Assembly: GCF_014023275.1 (NCBI RefSeq)
Contig: NZ_CP054698.1
Span: forward strand, 3,100,001 to 3,164,000
DNA from: Nostoc edaphicum CCNP1411
GTDB taxonomy: Bacteria > Cyanobacteriota > Cyanobacteriia > Cyanobacteriales > Nostocaceae
Direction: 5' to 3'
Length of the DNA: 64,000 nucleotides
The notes beneath the pieces are model-generated. The model was given only the letters and a program-made list of their open reading frames with translations. It was not told the origin of the DNA and made no database searches. Shown here in pieces: positions 1 through 7,873 of this stretch. A program made the translations under genes and the position numbers. Position 1 is the stretch's first letter. Each line of letters starts with the position of its first letter.

Positions 1-6
1 TTTTGA

Positions 7-35
7 GCGTAGGCGTAGCCAATCGTAAACATCGC
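7..35 (+). repeat. small dispersed repeat (SDR-like)
   Basis: A GCGTAGGCGTAGCC...CGTAAACATCGC unit. Close relatives occur at 16636-16664 and 31358-31386, and altered ones inside the aldo/keto reductase pseudogene at 62412-63320. It resembles the very small mobile repeats described in Nostoc genomes. It directly abuts the 69-bp direct repeat at 29-97. Confidence 0.7.
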
Positions 36-97
36 ATTTAACCTGTGTGATGTGTCTTGAGTTTCTCAAGCAAAACTCCCGCTATTTCCGGTAAAAT
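29..97 (+). repeat. 69-bp direct repeat, copy 1
   Basis: About 90 percent identical to 661-729 by eye (7 or so mismatches). The pair flanks the toxin/antitoxin genes. On the minus strand both copies read as the same short peptide beginning ILPEIAGVLLE, so they may be remnants of the end of a lost gene. Copy 1 stops soon after HHTG; copy 2 stays open. Confidence 0.75.
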
Positions 98-144
98 TGG
101 TAACGTGCTAAACTGCTGGGCGCATTGGCAATGAAATTTTTGGC

Positions 145-420
145 ATGGAATTTGAGTGGAACCCAGATAAAGCTGTTATCAACCTGAAAAAGCATGATGT
201 CTCTTTCCCAGAAGCCACGACCGTATTTGAGGACTCCTTATCTGTGACATTTCCTGACCCTGATCATTCGATTGGGGAAAACCGCTACATTATTATTGGA
301 ATGTCTGGGTCAGGTAACTTATTGGTTGTCTCCCACACTGACCGAGAAAATTGCACTCGAATCATCAGTGCTAGAAAAGCCACCCGCCAAGAAAGGAGGT
401 TTTATGAAGAAGGAAATTGA
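145..420 (+). CDS. brnT: BrnT-family ribonuclease toxin
   Basis: A 91-residue protein of the BrnT family (RelE-like fold RNase toxins of type II toxin-antitoxin modules). It begins MEFEWNPDKAVINLKKHDVSF, matching the family's opening FEWDxxKxxxNxxKHGVxF. It then has the usual GENRYIIIGMS strand and a C-terminal ISARKATRQERRFYEEG block, the typical SARxAxxxERxxYE end that carries the predicted active-site residues. Length is normal for the family. The toxin gene comes first, and its last 17 bases overlap the antitoxin gene, whose ribosome binding site lies inside this gene. Likely a complete, functional toxin gene. Family assignment is secure; activity is inferred. Confidence 0.88.
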   Translation: MEFEWNPDKAVINLKKHDVSFPEATTVFEDSLSVTFPDPDHSIGENRYIIIGMSGSGNLLVVSHTDRENCTRIISARKATRQERRFYEEGN

Positions 421-646
421 CGAGCTAGAAGACGAACTACGTCCTGAATACGACTTCTCGAAGATGGCAAAAGGTGTAAAAGGTAAGTATGTTGAGCGAT
501 ACCGAGCCGGGACAAATTTAGTCCTTCTAGAGCCTGATGTTGCCCAAGCTTTTCCGACGGATGCATCCGTGAATGAGGCATTGCGATTATTAATCCAAAT
601 TGCTCAACGCCAGCAGCTTAACAACCCAATAATTCGTAATTCGTAA
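404..646 (+). CDS. antitoxin paired with BrnT
   Basis: An 80-residue protein starting at ATG 404 behind a near-perfect Shine-Dalgarno AAAGGAGGT (392-400). It overlaps the toxin gene by 17 bp, so the two are translationally coupled. A longer in-frame reading from 272 is only a toxin-frame shadow. The sequence has an acidic N-terminus, a KYVERYRAGTNLVLLEPDVA segment, and a helical end (SVNEALRLLIQIAQRQQ) that looks like a ribbon-helix-helix-type DNA-binding end. Such proteins neutralise BrnT and usually autorepress the operon. The last residues and stop codon (after NNPIIRNS) are supplied by the start of a 7-bp tandem repeat, so the native C-terminus may have been altered by repeat expansion. 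Confidence 0.75.
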   Translation: MKKEIDELEDELRPEYDFSKMAKGVKGKYVERYRAGTNLVLLEPDVAQAFPTDASVNEALRLLIQIAQRQQLNNPIIRNS

Positions 647-660
647 TTCGTAATTCGTAG
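630..660 (+). repeat. 7-bp tandem repeat (AATTCGT)n
   Basis: About four tandem AATTCGT units. They form the last codons of the antitoxin gene and end against the second copy of the 69-bp direct repeat. Heptameric STRRs are typical of heterocystous cyanobacteria. Confidence 0.85.
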
Positions 661-729
661 ACATTGCATTTCACTTGTGTGATGTGTCTGTAGATCCTCA
701 AGCAAAACTCCCGCTATTTCCGGTAAAAT
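661..729 (+). repeat. 69-bp direct repeat, copy 2
   Basis: Second copy of 29-97, ending 37 bp before the pdxJ start. It therefore forms most of the pdxJ leader. Confidence 0.75.
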
Positions 730-766
730 CAAGTTCTGAGGACTGTGGATTTGGGAGAAATTAGGG

Positions 767-1492
767 GTGCCTACACTTGGTGTTAACATTGACCACATCG
801 CCACTATCCGGCAAGCACGGCGGACGGTGGAACCAGATCCCGTGGCAGCTGCGGTGCTGGCAGAATTAGCGGGTGCTGATGGGATTACGGTGCATCTGCG
901 CGAAGATCGGCGGCATATCCAAGATAGGGATGTGCGTATATTGCGGCAAACAGTGCGATCGCATCTTAATTTAGAAATGGCCGCTACAGATGAAATGCTA
1001 GCGATCGCTCTCGATATCAAACCAGATTACGTGACTTTAGTCCCCGAAAAGCGCGAAGAAGTCACAACAGAAGGCGGACTAGATATTACCCTCCAAATTG
1101 CTAGAATAGGTGAGATAGTCGATAAATTGCAAAGCGCTAGCATTCCAGTTAGTTTATTTATCGATGCTGAACCAGCACAAATAGAAGCATCTATCAAGGT
1201 GCAAGCGCAGTTTATTGAATTGCACACCGGACAATACGCTGAGGCTAAGGACGAAGCAAATCGCCATCGAGAATTAGCCATATTAGCTAAAGGGTGTGAA
1301 CAAGCGCTTCAAGCTGGATTGCGAGTCAACGCTGGGCATGGACTCACTTACTGGAACGTCTATCCGGTAGCTGCGCTTCCCGGCATGGAAGAACTGAACA
1401 TTGGTCATACCATCATCAGTCGGGCAGCATTAGTAGGTATAGAAAGGGCAGTCCGCGAGATGAAACAAGCTATAAAAGGGAATAGGGAATAG
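767..1492 (+). CDS. pdxJ: pyridoxine 5'-phosphate synthase PdxJ
   Basis: PdxJ condenses 1-deoxy-D-xylulose 5-phosphate with 3-amino-2-oxopropyl phosphate to pyridoxine 5'-phosphate, the last ring-forming step of the DXP-dependent vitamin B6 route, in the cytoplasm. The 241-residue protein matches the family in length. It shows the N-terminal [14 protein letters not shown] block, HLREDRRHI at about residues 44-52, LEMAATDEM, the [15 protein letters not shown] loop, and the C-terminal [11 protein letters not shown] and ELNIGH phosphate-binding motifs. Translation starts at GTG 767 with a purine-rich stretch just upstream. No obvious operon partner; the 5' leader contains the second 69-bp repeat. 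Looks intact. Confidence 0.97.
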   Translation: MPTLGVNIDHIATIRQARRTVEPDPVAAAVLAELAGADGITVHLREDRRHIQDRDVRILRQTVRSHLNLEMAATDEMLAIALDIKPDYVTLVPEKREEVTTEGGLDITLQIARIGEIVDKLQSASIPVSLFIDAEPAQIEASIKVQAQFIELHTGQYAEAKDEANRHRELAILAKGCEQALQAGLRVNAGHGLTYWNVYPVAALPGMEELNIGHTIISRAALVGIERAVREMKQAIKGNRE

Positions 1493-1493
1493 G

Positions 1494-1650
1494 GAATGGG
1501 GCATTGGGCATTGGGCATTGGAAAAAGACAAGGAAGAGGGGGAGACAAGGAAGAAACTTGTTCAATAATTCTCCCTTATCCCCCTCATCTCCCCCTGCTT
1601 CCCCTGCTCCCCCTGCCTCCAGTCCCCAATCCCTAATCCCCAATCCCCAC
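1494..1650 (+). repeat. purine/pyrimidine hairpin-type dispersed repeat
   Basis: A purine-rich arm (GGGCATTGGGCATTGGG...) is followed by a conserved centre ACTTGTTCAATAATTCTCCC and then a pyrimidine-rich arm. It could fold into a long imperfect hairpin. Related copies are at 2824-2933, 6710-6835 and 7735-7830. Confidence 0.65.
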
Positions 1651-1707
1651 AGAGGGTTGTCACTGCGAAATCTAGAAATTGGGATCAAATCTTCAGCAAA
1701 AACTTCT

Positions 1708-2427
1708 ATGAGCGCAACAGAATCTAACAACCTACCACTTTGGGTACAGGATAGAGATAAGGTGATAGCAGAAAGCACTGATGTCGAGTGGCGCTATCAG
1801 ACACCGCCTGATTATTCCCGCTCAAAAGAGAATCTCGCTAAAGAAAGTATCTACAATCACCTTGAAGGTACACTGGAAGCGATCGTACAAAACTTGGTGC
1901 GAACCTTCGAGATGGAGGTGTCCTTCAAAGCTAACCCACAAGAGTGGTTGTCTATTGTTAATGAACAGTTTCGTGTGAGTACCAATGGTGGAGTCGAGTA
2001 CACCGCAGCAGATTTATCAGCCCAAGGTACTTACAATCTATTTATGACTGATTCAGAGCATTACAAAGCTTCAGAAGAAAGCTTTGAATCATCCGCAAAA
2101 CTCTTCCACACAACATTTCCCCAAGGATTTCCTTGGGAAGTATTGGAAGTTTACTCAGGGCCACCAAATGTCACATTCAAATGGCGGCATTGGGGACATT
2201 TTAAAGGAGAATACAAAGACTATGCACCTACTGGAGAGACAGTAGAAATTATCGGCATGAGCATTGCAAAAGTTACCGATGACTTGAAGGTTGTTTTCTT
2301 AGAACACTACTTTGACAATAATCTGTTCTTGGAAAAGTTAACATCTGGTGGCAAACAGACAAATGCTGACAACGAGAAAAGTGCTTGTCCGTTCAGTTCT
2401 TGGTTCAAGAAATCCAACAAAAGTTAG
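1708..2427 (+). CDS. SnoaL/NTF2-like domain protein
   Basis: A 239-residue protein. An open frame extends upstream to 1504, but that stretch is pure intergenic repeat (proline/serine-rich, low complexity), so I place the start at ATG 1708 (MSATESNNLPLW). The body has two NTF2/SnoaL-like features: a helical N-terminus (ESIYNHLEGTLEAIVQNLVRTFEMEV) and cone-forming strands with the HWGHFKGEYKDYAPTGE and EIIGMSIAKV...KVVFLEHYFDN pattern typical of SnoaL-like proteins. A short Cys-containing tail follows. Members of this fold bind or isomerise small molecules; no specific substrate can be named. It is followed by a strong hairpin and then ycf54. Confidence 0.7.
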   Translation: MSATESNNLPLWVQDRDKVIAESTDVEWRYQTPPDYSRSKENLAKESIYNHLEGTLEAIVQNLVRTFEMEVSFKANPQEWLSIVNEQFRVSTNGGVEYTAADLSAQGTYNLFMTDSEHYKASEESFESSAKLFHTTFPQGFPWEVLEVYSGPPNVTFKWRHWGHFKGEYKDYAPTGETVEIIGMSIAKVTDDLKVVFLEHYFDNNLFLEKLTSGGKQTNADNEKSACPFSSWFKKSNKS

Positions 2428-2431
2428 TTTG

Positions 2432-2460
2432 TAAGGGTACAGTGCAGCACTGTACCCTTA
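2432..2460 (+). terminator. hairpin terminator after the SnoaL-like gene
   Basis: A perfect 12-bp stem TAAGGGTACAGT / ACTGTACCCTTA around a 5-base loop, 4 bp past the stop codon. A weak T-run follows, so it may act as a terminator or 3' stabiliser. Confidence 0.65.
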
Positions 2461-2490
2461 AATTATTCACATAGCAACCAAAGGATGAAA

Positions 2491-2820
2491 ATGCAAACAT
2501 ACCATTACGTTTTGGCCAGTCAACGTTTTCTTCTCGAAGAAGAACCGATACACGAAGTTATCAAAGAACGCACTCGTCACTATCACGAACAAGAAAAACA
2601 AATAGATTTTTGGTTAGTTGAGCAACCAGCTTTCTTGGAAACACCGCAGTTTGCAGAGCTAAAGGCGAAGTGTCCCCAACCAGCAGTAGCAATTATTTCT
2701 ACAAATGCCCAATTTATTACTTGGTTAAAACTGCGTTTAGAGTACGTCATCACTGGTGAATTCCAGGCTCCTTCTGAAGCAATACCCGATGCATTGGCAT
2801 CGCTTGCCACCGTATCTTAG
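2491..2820 (+). CDS. ycf54: Ycf54, Mg-protoporphyrin ester cyclase accessory protein
   Basis: A 109-residue protein with the diagnostic Ycf54 sequence YHYVLASQRFLLEEEP at the N-terminus, then a DFWLVEQPAFLE block and CPQPAVAIISTN. Ycf54 is required for the aerobic Mg-protoporphyrin IX monomethyl ester cyclase (AcsF/CycI), which makes the fifth ring of chlorophyll. I choose ATG 2491 rather than the in-frame ATG 2485 because AAAGG at 2480-2484 is spaced correctly only for the second ATG, and because family proteins begin M-x-T-Y-x-Y-VLASQ. The strong hairpin upstream suggests it has its own promoter. Confidence 0.95.
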   Translation: MQTYHYVLASQRFLLEEEPIHEVIKERTRHYHEQEKQIDFWLVEQPAFLETPQFAELKAKCPQPAVAIISTNAQFITWLKLRLEYVITGEFQAPSEAIPDALASLATVS

Positions 2821-2823
2821 AAA

Positions 2824-2933
2824 TTGGGAATTGGGCATGGGGCATTGGGCATGGGGCATGGTAGACAAGGAAGAGACTTATTCAATATTCCCCCTCATTC
2901 CCCTCATCTCCCCAGTCCCCAGTCCCAATTTTA
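2824..2933 (+). repeat. purine/pyrimidine hairpin-type dispersed repeat
   Basis: The same family as 1494-1650: GGGCATGGGGCAT arm, centre GACTTATTCAATATTCCCCC, then a C-rich arm. Confidence 0.65.
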
Positions 2934-3054
2934 TTTGTGAGTAACAAAATATATTTTTTGACACTCTTTTTATCTACATACTGAAGTAGCTGGGTTTTCA
3001 GCTTTTTTCTTATAAAATCTTCTAAGACACCTTGATTTACATAATCTAACTTTT

Positions 3055-3756
3055 GTGCATAGATTTCAGACTTTACCAAGTGTTTTAGGACTAGCGATAT
3101 CTACGGCGAGCTTCGCTTACGCAGGGCTGATTGGTGGGATGAGTTCTGTCTTTGCCCAACAAGCAATTCCCCTCTGTCAACCACCAAATGCGGGTGAGTA
3201 TCTTTTATTAGTAGTAAGTCCCACAGCAAATAATCAAAAGCAGTTGCGTAGTGCCTTACCACCTGAACTTAAGACCATCACCTGTCAATATCTCAACGAA
3301 ACTGTGACGCGAGTAGGGGGCTTTAACAAAATTGATGATGCTAATCGTTGGGCGAGATATGTCAGCAATATTGTTGGCTTGTCTGCCATAATTACCACTC
3401 GACCAACAGCGGCAGATGTCCAGCCACAATCACAACCACAGCCACAGCGACAACCACAGCAACAGCTACAGTCACCTCAGCAGACAGTCAGCTATAATCC
3501 TCAAGCATTAGGAGAGGGTTATGCAGTGCTGGTAGATTATTACAATCGTCCAGAACTAGTAAATAGTGTGCAGCAAGCGGTAGGAGGTAACGTAGGTTTT
3601 GTTTCTTATGGACAACGCCCCTACTTACTAGCAGTTTATACCACTAACCAAAGTGAAGCATACAACACATTACAAAAGCTGAACAATGGCGGTTTCGTTG
3701 CCAGCATCGTAGATAGTCGTAAGGTGATTCTGCTGCGCTCAACTGTGCGATTGTAG
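3055..3756 (+). CDS. secreted cyanobacterial protein with Q/P-rich linker
   Basis: A 233-residue protein. The N-terminus (VLGLAISTASFAYAGLIGGMSSVFAQQ) is a signal peptide with likely cleavage after FAQ. Two similar globular halves follow (about 35-118 and 150-230), each with a GEYLLLVV or GYAVLVDYYN strand and a helix reminiscent of SPOR-like folds. They are separated by a linker of Gln and Pro repeats (about 124-147). The start is probably GTG 3055; no good ribosome binding site is visible, so this is uncertain. The later in-frame ATG would destroy the signal peptide. Function unknown; a periplasmic or envelope location is inferred. Part of the signal peptide (3103-3125) looks like a dispersed repeat. 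Confidence 0.65.
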   Translation: MHRFQTLPSVLGLAISTASFAYAGLIGGMSSVFAQQAIPLCQPPNAGEYLLLVVSPTANNQKQLRSALPPELKTITCQYLNETVTRVGGFNKIDDANRWARYVSNIVGLSAIITTRPTAADVQPQSQPQPQRQPQQQLQSPQQTVSYNPQALGEGYAVLVDYYNRPELVNSVQQAVGGNVGFVSYGQRPYLLAVYTTNQSEAYNTLQKLNNGGFVASIVDSRKVILLRSTVRL

Positions 3757-3800
3757 TCTATTAGTCATTAGTCATTAGTCATTAGTCATTAGTCATTGGT
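3757..3800 (+). repeat. 7-bp tandem repeat (TTAGTCA)n
   Basis: Five or six tandem TTAGTCA units between convergent genes; an STRR. Confidence 0.9.
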
Positions 3801-3821
3801 TAATAGACTGTAGACTATTGA

Positions 3822-4277
3822 CTAATAAGCAGACCTAGCTAACCAATAGATGGTTATACCCAAAGCCGACCCAGCGATTACCTGAACTGGTGTGTGTCCG
3901 AGTAATTCCTTGAGACGGTCTTGGCTAAAGTCTGGTTTTTCATGAAATAATTCATCAATCATTTGATTGAGAATACGAGCTTGCTTACCGGCTGCTTGGC
4001 GTACTCCGGCTGCATCATACATGACGATAATGGCAAAAACGATCGCAACGGCAAAATCAGGAGATGCCCAACCTAGTGTTTGCCCTACACCAGCAGCTAA
4101 AGCTGTAACTAAAGCTGAATGGGCACTGGGCATACCTCCTGTTGTTACCAAAACACGTATATTAAGTTTGCGATGTTTGATGATCTCGACTACGAGCTTT
4201 AATGCTTGAGCAATTAAACAAGCTACCAGAGCAACCAGCAGCACCCGGTTGTCTAAAATGTTGCCTATGTCCTGCAT
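3822..4277 (-). CDS. divergent PAP2 family (DUF212) membrane protein
   Basis: A 151-residue integral membrane protein of the divergent PAP2/DUF212 (YuiD-like) family. The conserved GGMPSAHSA motif (about 47-55) and MYDAAGVRQAAGKQA block (about 86-100) mark the family and correspond to the phosphatase signature of PAP2 enzymes. Hydrophobic segments lie at about 10-30, 56-90 and at the C-terminus. Substrate unknown; lipid pyrophosphates would fit its place after crtE, but that is inference. It is the third gene of a minus-strand folD-crtE-DUF212 order. A terminator-like hairpin at 4404-4430 separates it from crtE, so it probably has its own promoter. Confidence 0.9.
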   Translation of the reverse strand: MQDIGNILDNRVLLVALVACLIAQALKLVVEIIKHRKLNIRVLVTTGGMPSAHSALVTALAAGVGQTLGWASPDFAVAIVFAIIVMYDAAGVRQAAGKQARILNQMIDELFHEKPDFSQDRLKELLGHTPVQVIAGSALGITIYWLARSAY

Positions 4278-4403
4278 GGTATTTTGGTTAGGTTAGTAAA
4301 TATTAGCAGCAGTTGTCGGTTGAGGAAACATTTAGATTCAACCCAAAATCCAAAATTAACCTAAGTACATTACGACGGAAACAGACCAATTATTCAAAAT
4401 CAC

Positions 4404-4430
4404 CAAAAAGCTTAGATGATAAGCTTTTTG
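4404..4430 (-). terminator. terminator of crtE
   Basis: A perfect 11-bp stem CAAAAAGCTTA / TAAGCTTTTTG with a 5-base loop, downstream of crtE on the minus strand. Confidence 0.6.
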
Positions 4431-4562
4431 AATTTTGAATGAGTAAAGTTTGAATTCCGCAGGGCGGTGTAGTAAAGCATGGACTCAATATAACCACCCA
4501 TTGCAAATCAATGAAACGCTTGCGGTATGGAAATTACGAATTACGAATTACCAAAAGCGTTA

Positions 4563-5495
4563 CTAGTTATTGCGGCTGACAATAAAATGAGCGATCGCTT
4601 GGAGTGATTTGGCTCTCTCCCCAAATGGTTCTAATTCCGCACAAGCTGCTTTAACTAGCTCTTGGGCAATTGATCGCGATTCATCAAGTCCCCAAAGGCT
4701 GGGATAGGTCACTTTCTTGGCTTTTTGGTCTTTGCCAGCAGTTTTACCTAATTCCTCTTGGGTAGAAGTGATATCCAGAATATCATCTATGATTTGGAAT
4801 GCTAGCCCAATATTTTGAGCATAACGGGTCAATCGCTGCACATCTTCAGGTGATGCCCCAGTAATGATCCCGCCACAAACTACAGAAGCTTCCAAAAGGG
4901 CAGCCGTTTTGTGTTGATGAATGAAATTTAGCGTTTCTAAGGAAATATCTGATTTCCCCTCTGACTCTAAATCGACAACTTGACCGCCGACCAAACCAGC
5001 CGCTCCCAGCGCCCGACCAAGACGGACAACTACCTGTAAGACTAGCTCTCTGGGAACACTTTGGGGGGTTTGAAGGGCAACAAACTCAAAAGCGAGAGCC
5101 AACAAGCCATCCCCAGCTAAAATCGCCACATCTTCGCCATAGACTTTATGATTCGTCAGCTTCCCACGACGATAATCGTCATTATCCATCGCTGGGAGGT
5201 CGTCATGAATCAACGACATTGTGTGGATCATCTCCACTGCACAAGCCGTTGGCATAGCCATCTCAATACTTCCACCCATCATTTCACAGGTAGCAAGGCA
5301 AAGAATGGGACGTACACGCTTGCCTCCAGCTAATAACGAGTAGCGCATCGCCTCATAAATCTTTTCTGGATAAATGATGGGGATAGCCTGATCCAAAGCA
5401 TTATCACAAAGCTTTTGCCGCTCTTTTAGATAAGCTGCTAAGTTAAACGTGGCTTCCTCTGGTGGTGTCTTTTGAACGTTATCAGTTGCTACCAT
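4563..5495 (-). CDS. crtE: geranylgeranyl diphosphate synthase CrtE
   Basis: A trans-prenyltransferase that adds isopentenyl diphosphate units to make C20 geranylgeranyl diphosphate for carotenoids, the chlorophyll phytyl tail and quinones. It shows GGKRVRPIL, the first aspartate-rich motif [11 protein letters not shown] (about residue 97) with the following [14 protein letters not shown], and the second motif QIIDDILD near residue 230. I place the start at the ATG at 5495 ([11 protein letters not shown], about 310 residues) because AGGAATG lies just upstream. The frame is open for 14 more codons to 5537, but these look non-native. Downstream of folD on the same strand, about 105 bp after it. 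Confidence 0.95.
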   Translation of the reverse strand: MVATDNVQKTPPEEATFNLAAYLKERQKLCDNALDQAIPIIYPEKIYEAMRYSLLAGGKRVRPILCLATCEMMGGSIEMAMPTACAVEMIHTMSLIHDDLPAMDNDDYRRGKLTNHKVYGEDVAILAGDGLLALAFEFVALQTPQSVPRELVLQVVVRLGRALGAAGLVGGQVVDLESEGKSDISLETLNFIHQHKTAALLEASVVCGGIITGASPEDVQRLTRYAQNIGLAFQIIDDILDITSTQEELGKTAGKDQKAKKVTYPSLWGLDESRSIAQELVKAACAELEPFGERAKSLQAIAHFIVSRNN

Positions 5496-5567
5496 TCTTT
5501 CATTCCTGACACTTTGGGATTTTGTCTTATACGTCACAATTTTAAGGTGCTGTGGGGCTGAAAAAAA

Positions 5568-5640
5568 TGAAGAGTTAGGAGTTAGGAGTTAGGAATTAAG
5601 AGTTAGCAGTTAGAAATTAATAACTCTTAACTTTTAACTC
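5568..5640 (+). repeat. 7-bp tandem repeat (AGTTAGG)n
   Basis: Imperfect GAGTTAG/AGTTAGG heptamers followed by an inverted version (TAACTCTTAACTTTTAACTC), so the stretch can fold back. Lies between folD and crtE. Confidence 0.8.
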
Positions 5641-5641
5641 A

Positions 5642-6529
5642 TCACTCTTTTTCTTTTCTTGCCGCTCTGGAATAGCTGTCCAATGTATTTTGCAACAATA
5701 TGGCGACAGTCATAGGGCCAACACCACCAGGAACGGGGGTGATAAATCCTGCTACACCAGCGGTTGATTCAAAGTGGACATCGCCAATGAGGCGACTTTT
5801 GCCACTAGCATCGGTGACGCGGTTCATTCCCACATCTACCACAACAGCGCCTGGTTTCACCATATCAGCAGAGATCAGTCCGGGACGACCTACTGCTGCA
5901 ATTAGAATATCAGCATTTTGGGTGATGCTTTTGAGGTCATGCGATCGCGAGTGAGCGATGGTAACTGTGGCATCAGCTTCTAGTAGCATCAACGCCATAG
6001 GTTTACCCACCAAAATACTGCGTCCCACAACTACTGCATTTTTTCCCTGCAAAGGAATTTCATATTCTTGTAAAAGGCGCATCACACCAGCCGGGGTGCA
6101 GCTGCGTAAACCAGTTTCTCCCCGTACTAGTCGCCCCAAGTTCACTGGGTGCAGTCCGTCAGCATCTTTATCGGGATCGATTTGATGCAGCAGAGCCACA
6201 GCATCCAAGTGGTCAGGTAAAGGCAACTGTACAAGAATGCCATCCACCCGTTCATCGTGGTTGAGGGCGGCAATTACCTCTTCTAACTCCTCCAAAGTAG
6301 TTTGGGCAGGAAAATGTTTGCCAAAAGAAGCGATACCAACTTTAGCGCAGGCTTTTTCTTTATTGCGTACATAGGCGGCTGACGCTGGGTTATCACCAAC
6401 CATCAACACTGCTAAACCAGGGGGTCGTCCAATTTTTGGTTGTAATTGTGTAATGGCAACAGAAAGTTCTTGCTGAATTTTTGCAGCTAAAGCTTTACCA
6501 TCAAGGAGTTTGGCAGTTTTTGTTTCCAT
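5642..6529 (-). CDS. folD: bifunctional methylenetetrahydrofolate dehydrogenase/cyclohydrolase FolD
   Basis: FolD interconverts 5,10-methylene- and 10-formyl-tetrahydrofolate with NADP, feeding one-carbon units to purine and formyl-Met synthesis in the cytoplasm. The 295-residue protein has the catalytic [14 protein letters not shown] segment (Tyr and Lys at about 53 and 57), [37 protein letters not shown] (the Rossmann nucleotide-binding site), and the C-terminal [15 protein letters not shown] block. Normal length. First gene of the minus-strand folD-crtE group, an arrangement I recall as frequent in cyanobacteria. Looks intact. Confidence 0.97.
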   Translation of the reverse strand: METKTAKLLDGKALAAKIQQELSVAITQLQPKIGRPPGLAVLMVGDNPASAAYVRNKEKACAKVGIASFGKHFPAQTTLEELEEVIAALNHDERVDGILVQLPLPDHLDAVALLHQIDPDKDADGLHPVNLGRLVRGETGLRSCTPAGVMRLLQEYEIPLQGKNAVVVGRSILVGKPMALMLLEADATVTIAHSRSHDLKSITQNADILIAAVGRPGLISADMVKPGAVVVDVGMNRVTDASGKSRLIGDVHFESTAGVAGFITPVPGGVGPMTVAILLQNTLDSYSRAARKEKE

Positions 6530-6709
6530 GAAAATTCCCAGCTATGTTCGCTTTTTGTCCAAAGTCAAAAGTGAAAGTATTGATTATTGAATCTTGACTT
6601 TCGACTATTATTGTGTTGCTGTTTGATGTCGTAGAGTTTCTCTCACAGTAAATTCATAATATTTATTTTCTCAGATCAACGACATCATCTGAAGAATAAA
6701 GAATTGGGG

Positions 6710-6835
6710 AGCACAAAATGGAGAGATTAGAGGGACATGGGGGACAAGGAGGAATTATTGAATAAGTATCTTTTGTTCTTTGTCTTTGCCCTCTTCCTTG
6801 TCTGCCTTGTCTCTTTTCTATGTCTAATGCCCAAA
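6710..6835 (+). repeat. purine/pyrimidine hairpin-type dispersed repeat, centre inverted
   Basis: GGACAAGGAGG, the reversed centre GAATTATTGAATAAGT, then a pyrimidine-rich arm. Same family as 1494-1650. It produces a false hydrophobic N-terminal extension for the next gene. Confidence 0.6.
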
Positions 6836-6856
6836 ATAAATAAATCGGTAGCTTTC

Positions 6857-7276
6857 ATGCAACAAACAAGAAATTTGTCCCTTTCGTTCTTGTATCGTCG
6901 GCACAGTATTGTTCCTTACCGACTGGGGTTGACTTTTTTCCTAGCAGCGGGGCTTTGTAGTTGTGGTAACTTGACATCGTCTGGCTTGAGTGGGAATGGC
7001 TTAAAAATTGGGACAAATGTCACCCCAATTGGAGAAATTAAACCAAAACAAGACAATCAGGCTATAGTTTACATCCAAGGTCAGGTAGAAAAGCAAGCTC
7101 CCATGATGAAACAGTGGGCTTATAAAATTAATGACTCAACTGGCAAAATTTGGGTTGTCACCAATCAAAAGAACCTGGGTGAGGGCGCACAAGTGGTGAT
7201 TAAGGGTACAGTTCGCTACCGGAGTATTCCCTTAGCTGGCAAAGAATTGGGGGAAGTTTATTTAGAAGAAGAGTAA
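6857..7276 (+). CDS. putative lipoprotein with OB-fold-like domain
   Basis: A 139-residue protein from ATG 6857 (MQQTRNLSLSF). A longer frame from 6737 is repeat sequence and is rejected. The N-terminus has arginines, then GLTFFLAAGLCSCG, which contains a plausible lipobox (AAGLC), so it is probably lipid-anchored. The remainder (IGEIKPKQDNQAIVYIQGQV ... WVVTNQKNLGEGAQVVIKGTVRYRSIPLAGKELGEVYLEEE) has the strand order of a small OB-fold like those in secreted nucleic-acid or sugar-binding proteins. Function unknown. It precedes the Nudix gene by 22 bp and may be cotranscribed with it. Confidence 0.65.
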   Translation: MQQTRNLSLSFLYRRHSIVPYRLGLTFFLAAGLCSCGNLTSSGLSGNGLKIGTNVTPIGEIKPKQDNQAIVYIQGQVEKQAPMMKQWAYKINDSTGKIWVVTNQKNLGEGAQVVIKGTVRYRSIPLAGKELGEVYLEEE

Positions 7277-7298
7277 CTCAGTAATTAAAAATGAACTT

Positions 7299-7733
7299 AT
7301 GAACAATCAACAGGTGCATGTAGCGATCGCAATTCTCTACCAGAAAAACAAGTTTCTCATGCAACTGCGCGACAACATCCCCGGTATTCTCTACCCTGGT
7401 TATTGGGCACTGTTTGGCGGTCACATCGAACCTGGTGAAACGCCAGATGTAGCAGTAAAGCGAGAAATTTTAGAAGAAATCGGCTATATATTACCACCAT
7501 TCGTTGAATTTGGTTGTTATTCCAACGAAAGAGTTGTTCGTCATGTCTTTCATGCACCACTCTTAGTGGAATTAAATCAACTAGTTCTGAATGAGGGCTG
7601 GGATATGGGGTTATTTACGCCAGAAGATATTCGCCAAGGTAACTGTTATTCACAAAATGCTGGCGAAGTCCGACCTTTAGGGGACATGCATCAAAAAATT
7701 ATGTTGGATTTTATTGAGAAAAATCCAACATAA
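7299..7733 (+). CDS. Nudix hydrolase
   Basis: A 144-residue Nudix family pyrophosphohydrolase. The Nudix box is complete: GGHIEPGETPDVAVKREILEEIGY (about residues 41-64) fits GX5EX7REUXEEXGU, so the metal-binding glutamates are present. These enzymes cleave nucleoside diphosphates linked to another moiety; the substrate (8-oxo-dGTP, NDP-sugar, others) cannot be read from sequence. Starts at ATG 7299. The gene is followed by a dispersed hairpin repeat. Confident on the family, open on the substrate. Confidence 0.92.
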   Translation: MNNQQVHVAIAILYQKNKFLMQLRDNIPGILYPGYWALFGGHIEPGETPDVAVKREILEEIGYILPPFVEFGCYSNERVVRHVFHAPLLVELNQLVLNEGWDMGLFTPEDIRQGNCYSQNAGEVRPLGDMHQKIMLDFIEKNPT

Positions 7734-7734
7734 T

Positions 7735-7830
7735 TTGGGCATGGGGCATGGAGAAGAGACAAGGTAGAGACTTATTCAATAATTCTCCCTTGTCCCCCTT
7801 GCCCACTGCTTCCCCCATTCCCCACTCCCA
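7735..7830 (+). repeat. purine/pyrimidine hairpin-type dispersed repeat
   Basis: GGGCATGGGGCATGG arm, centre GACTTATTCAATAATTCTCCC, then a CCCCTTGCCC arm. Confidence 0.65.
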
Positions 7831-7873
7831 AAAAGCCAAAATAAAGTTAGAACTCTTATAGGATCATCACTAA

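Noticed and set aside
604..1020. 138-residue minus-strand frame opposite pdxJ
   Set aside because: It lies mostly antisense to a well-conserved gene and includes the repeat region; no family features.
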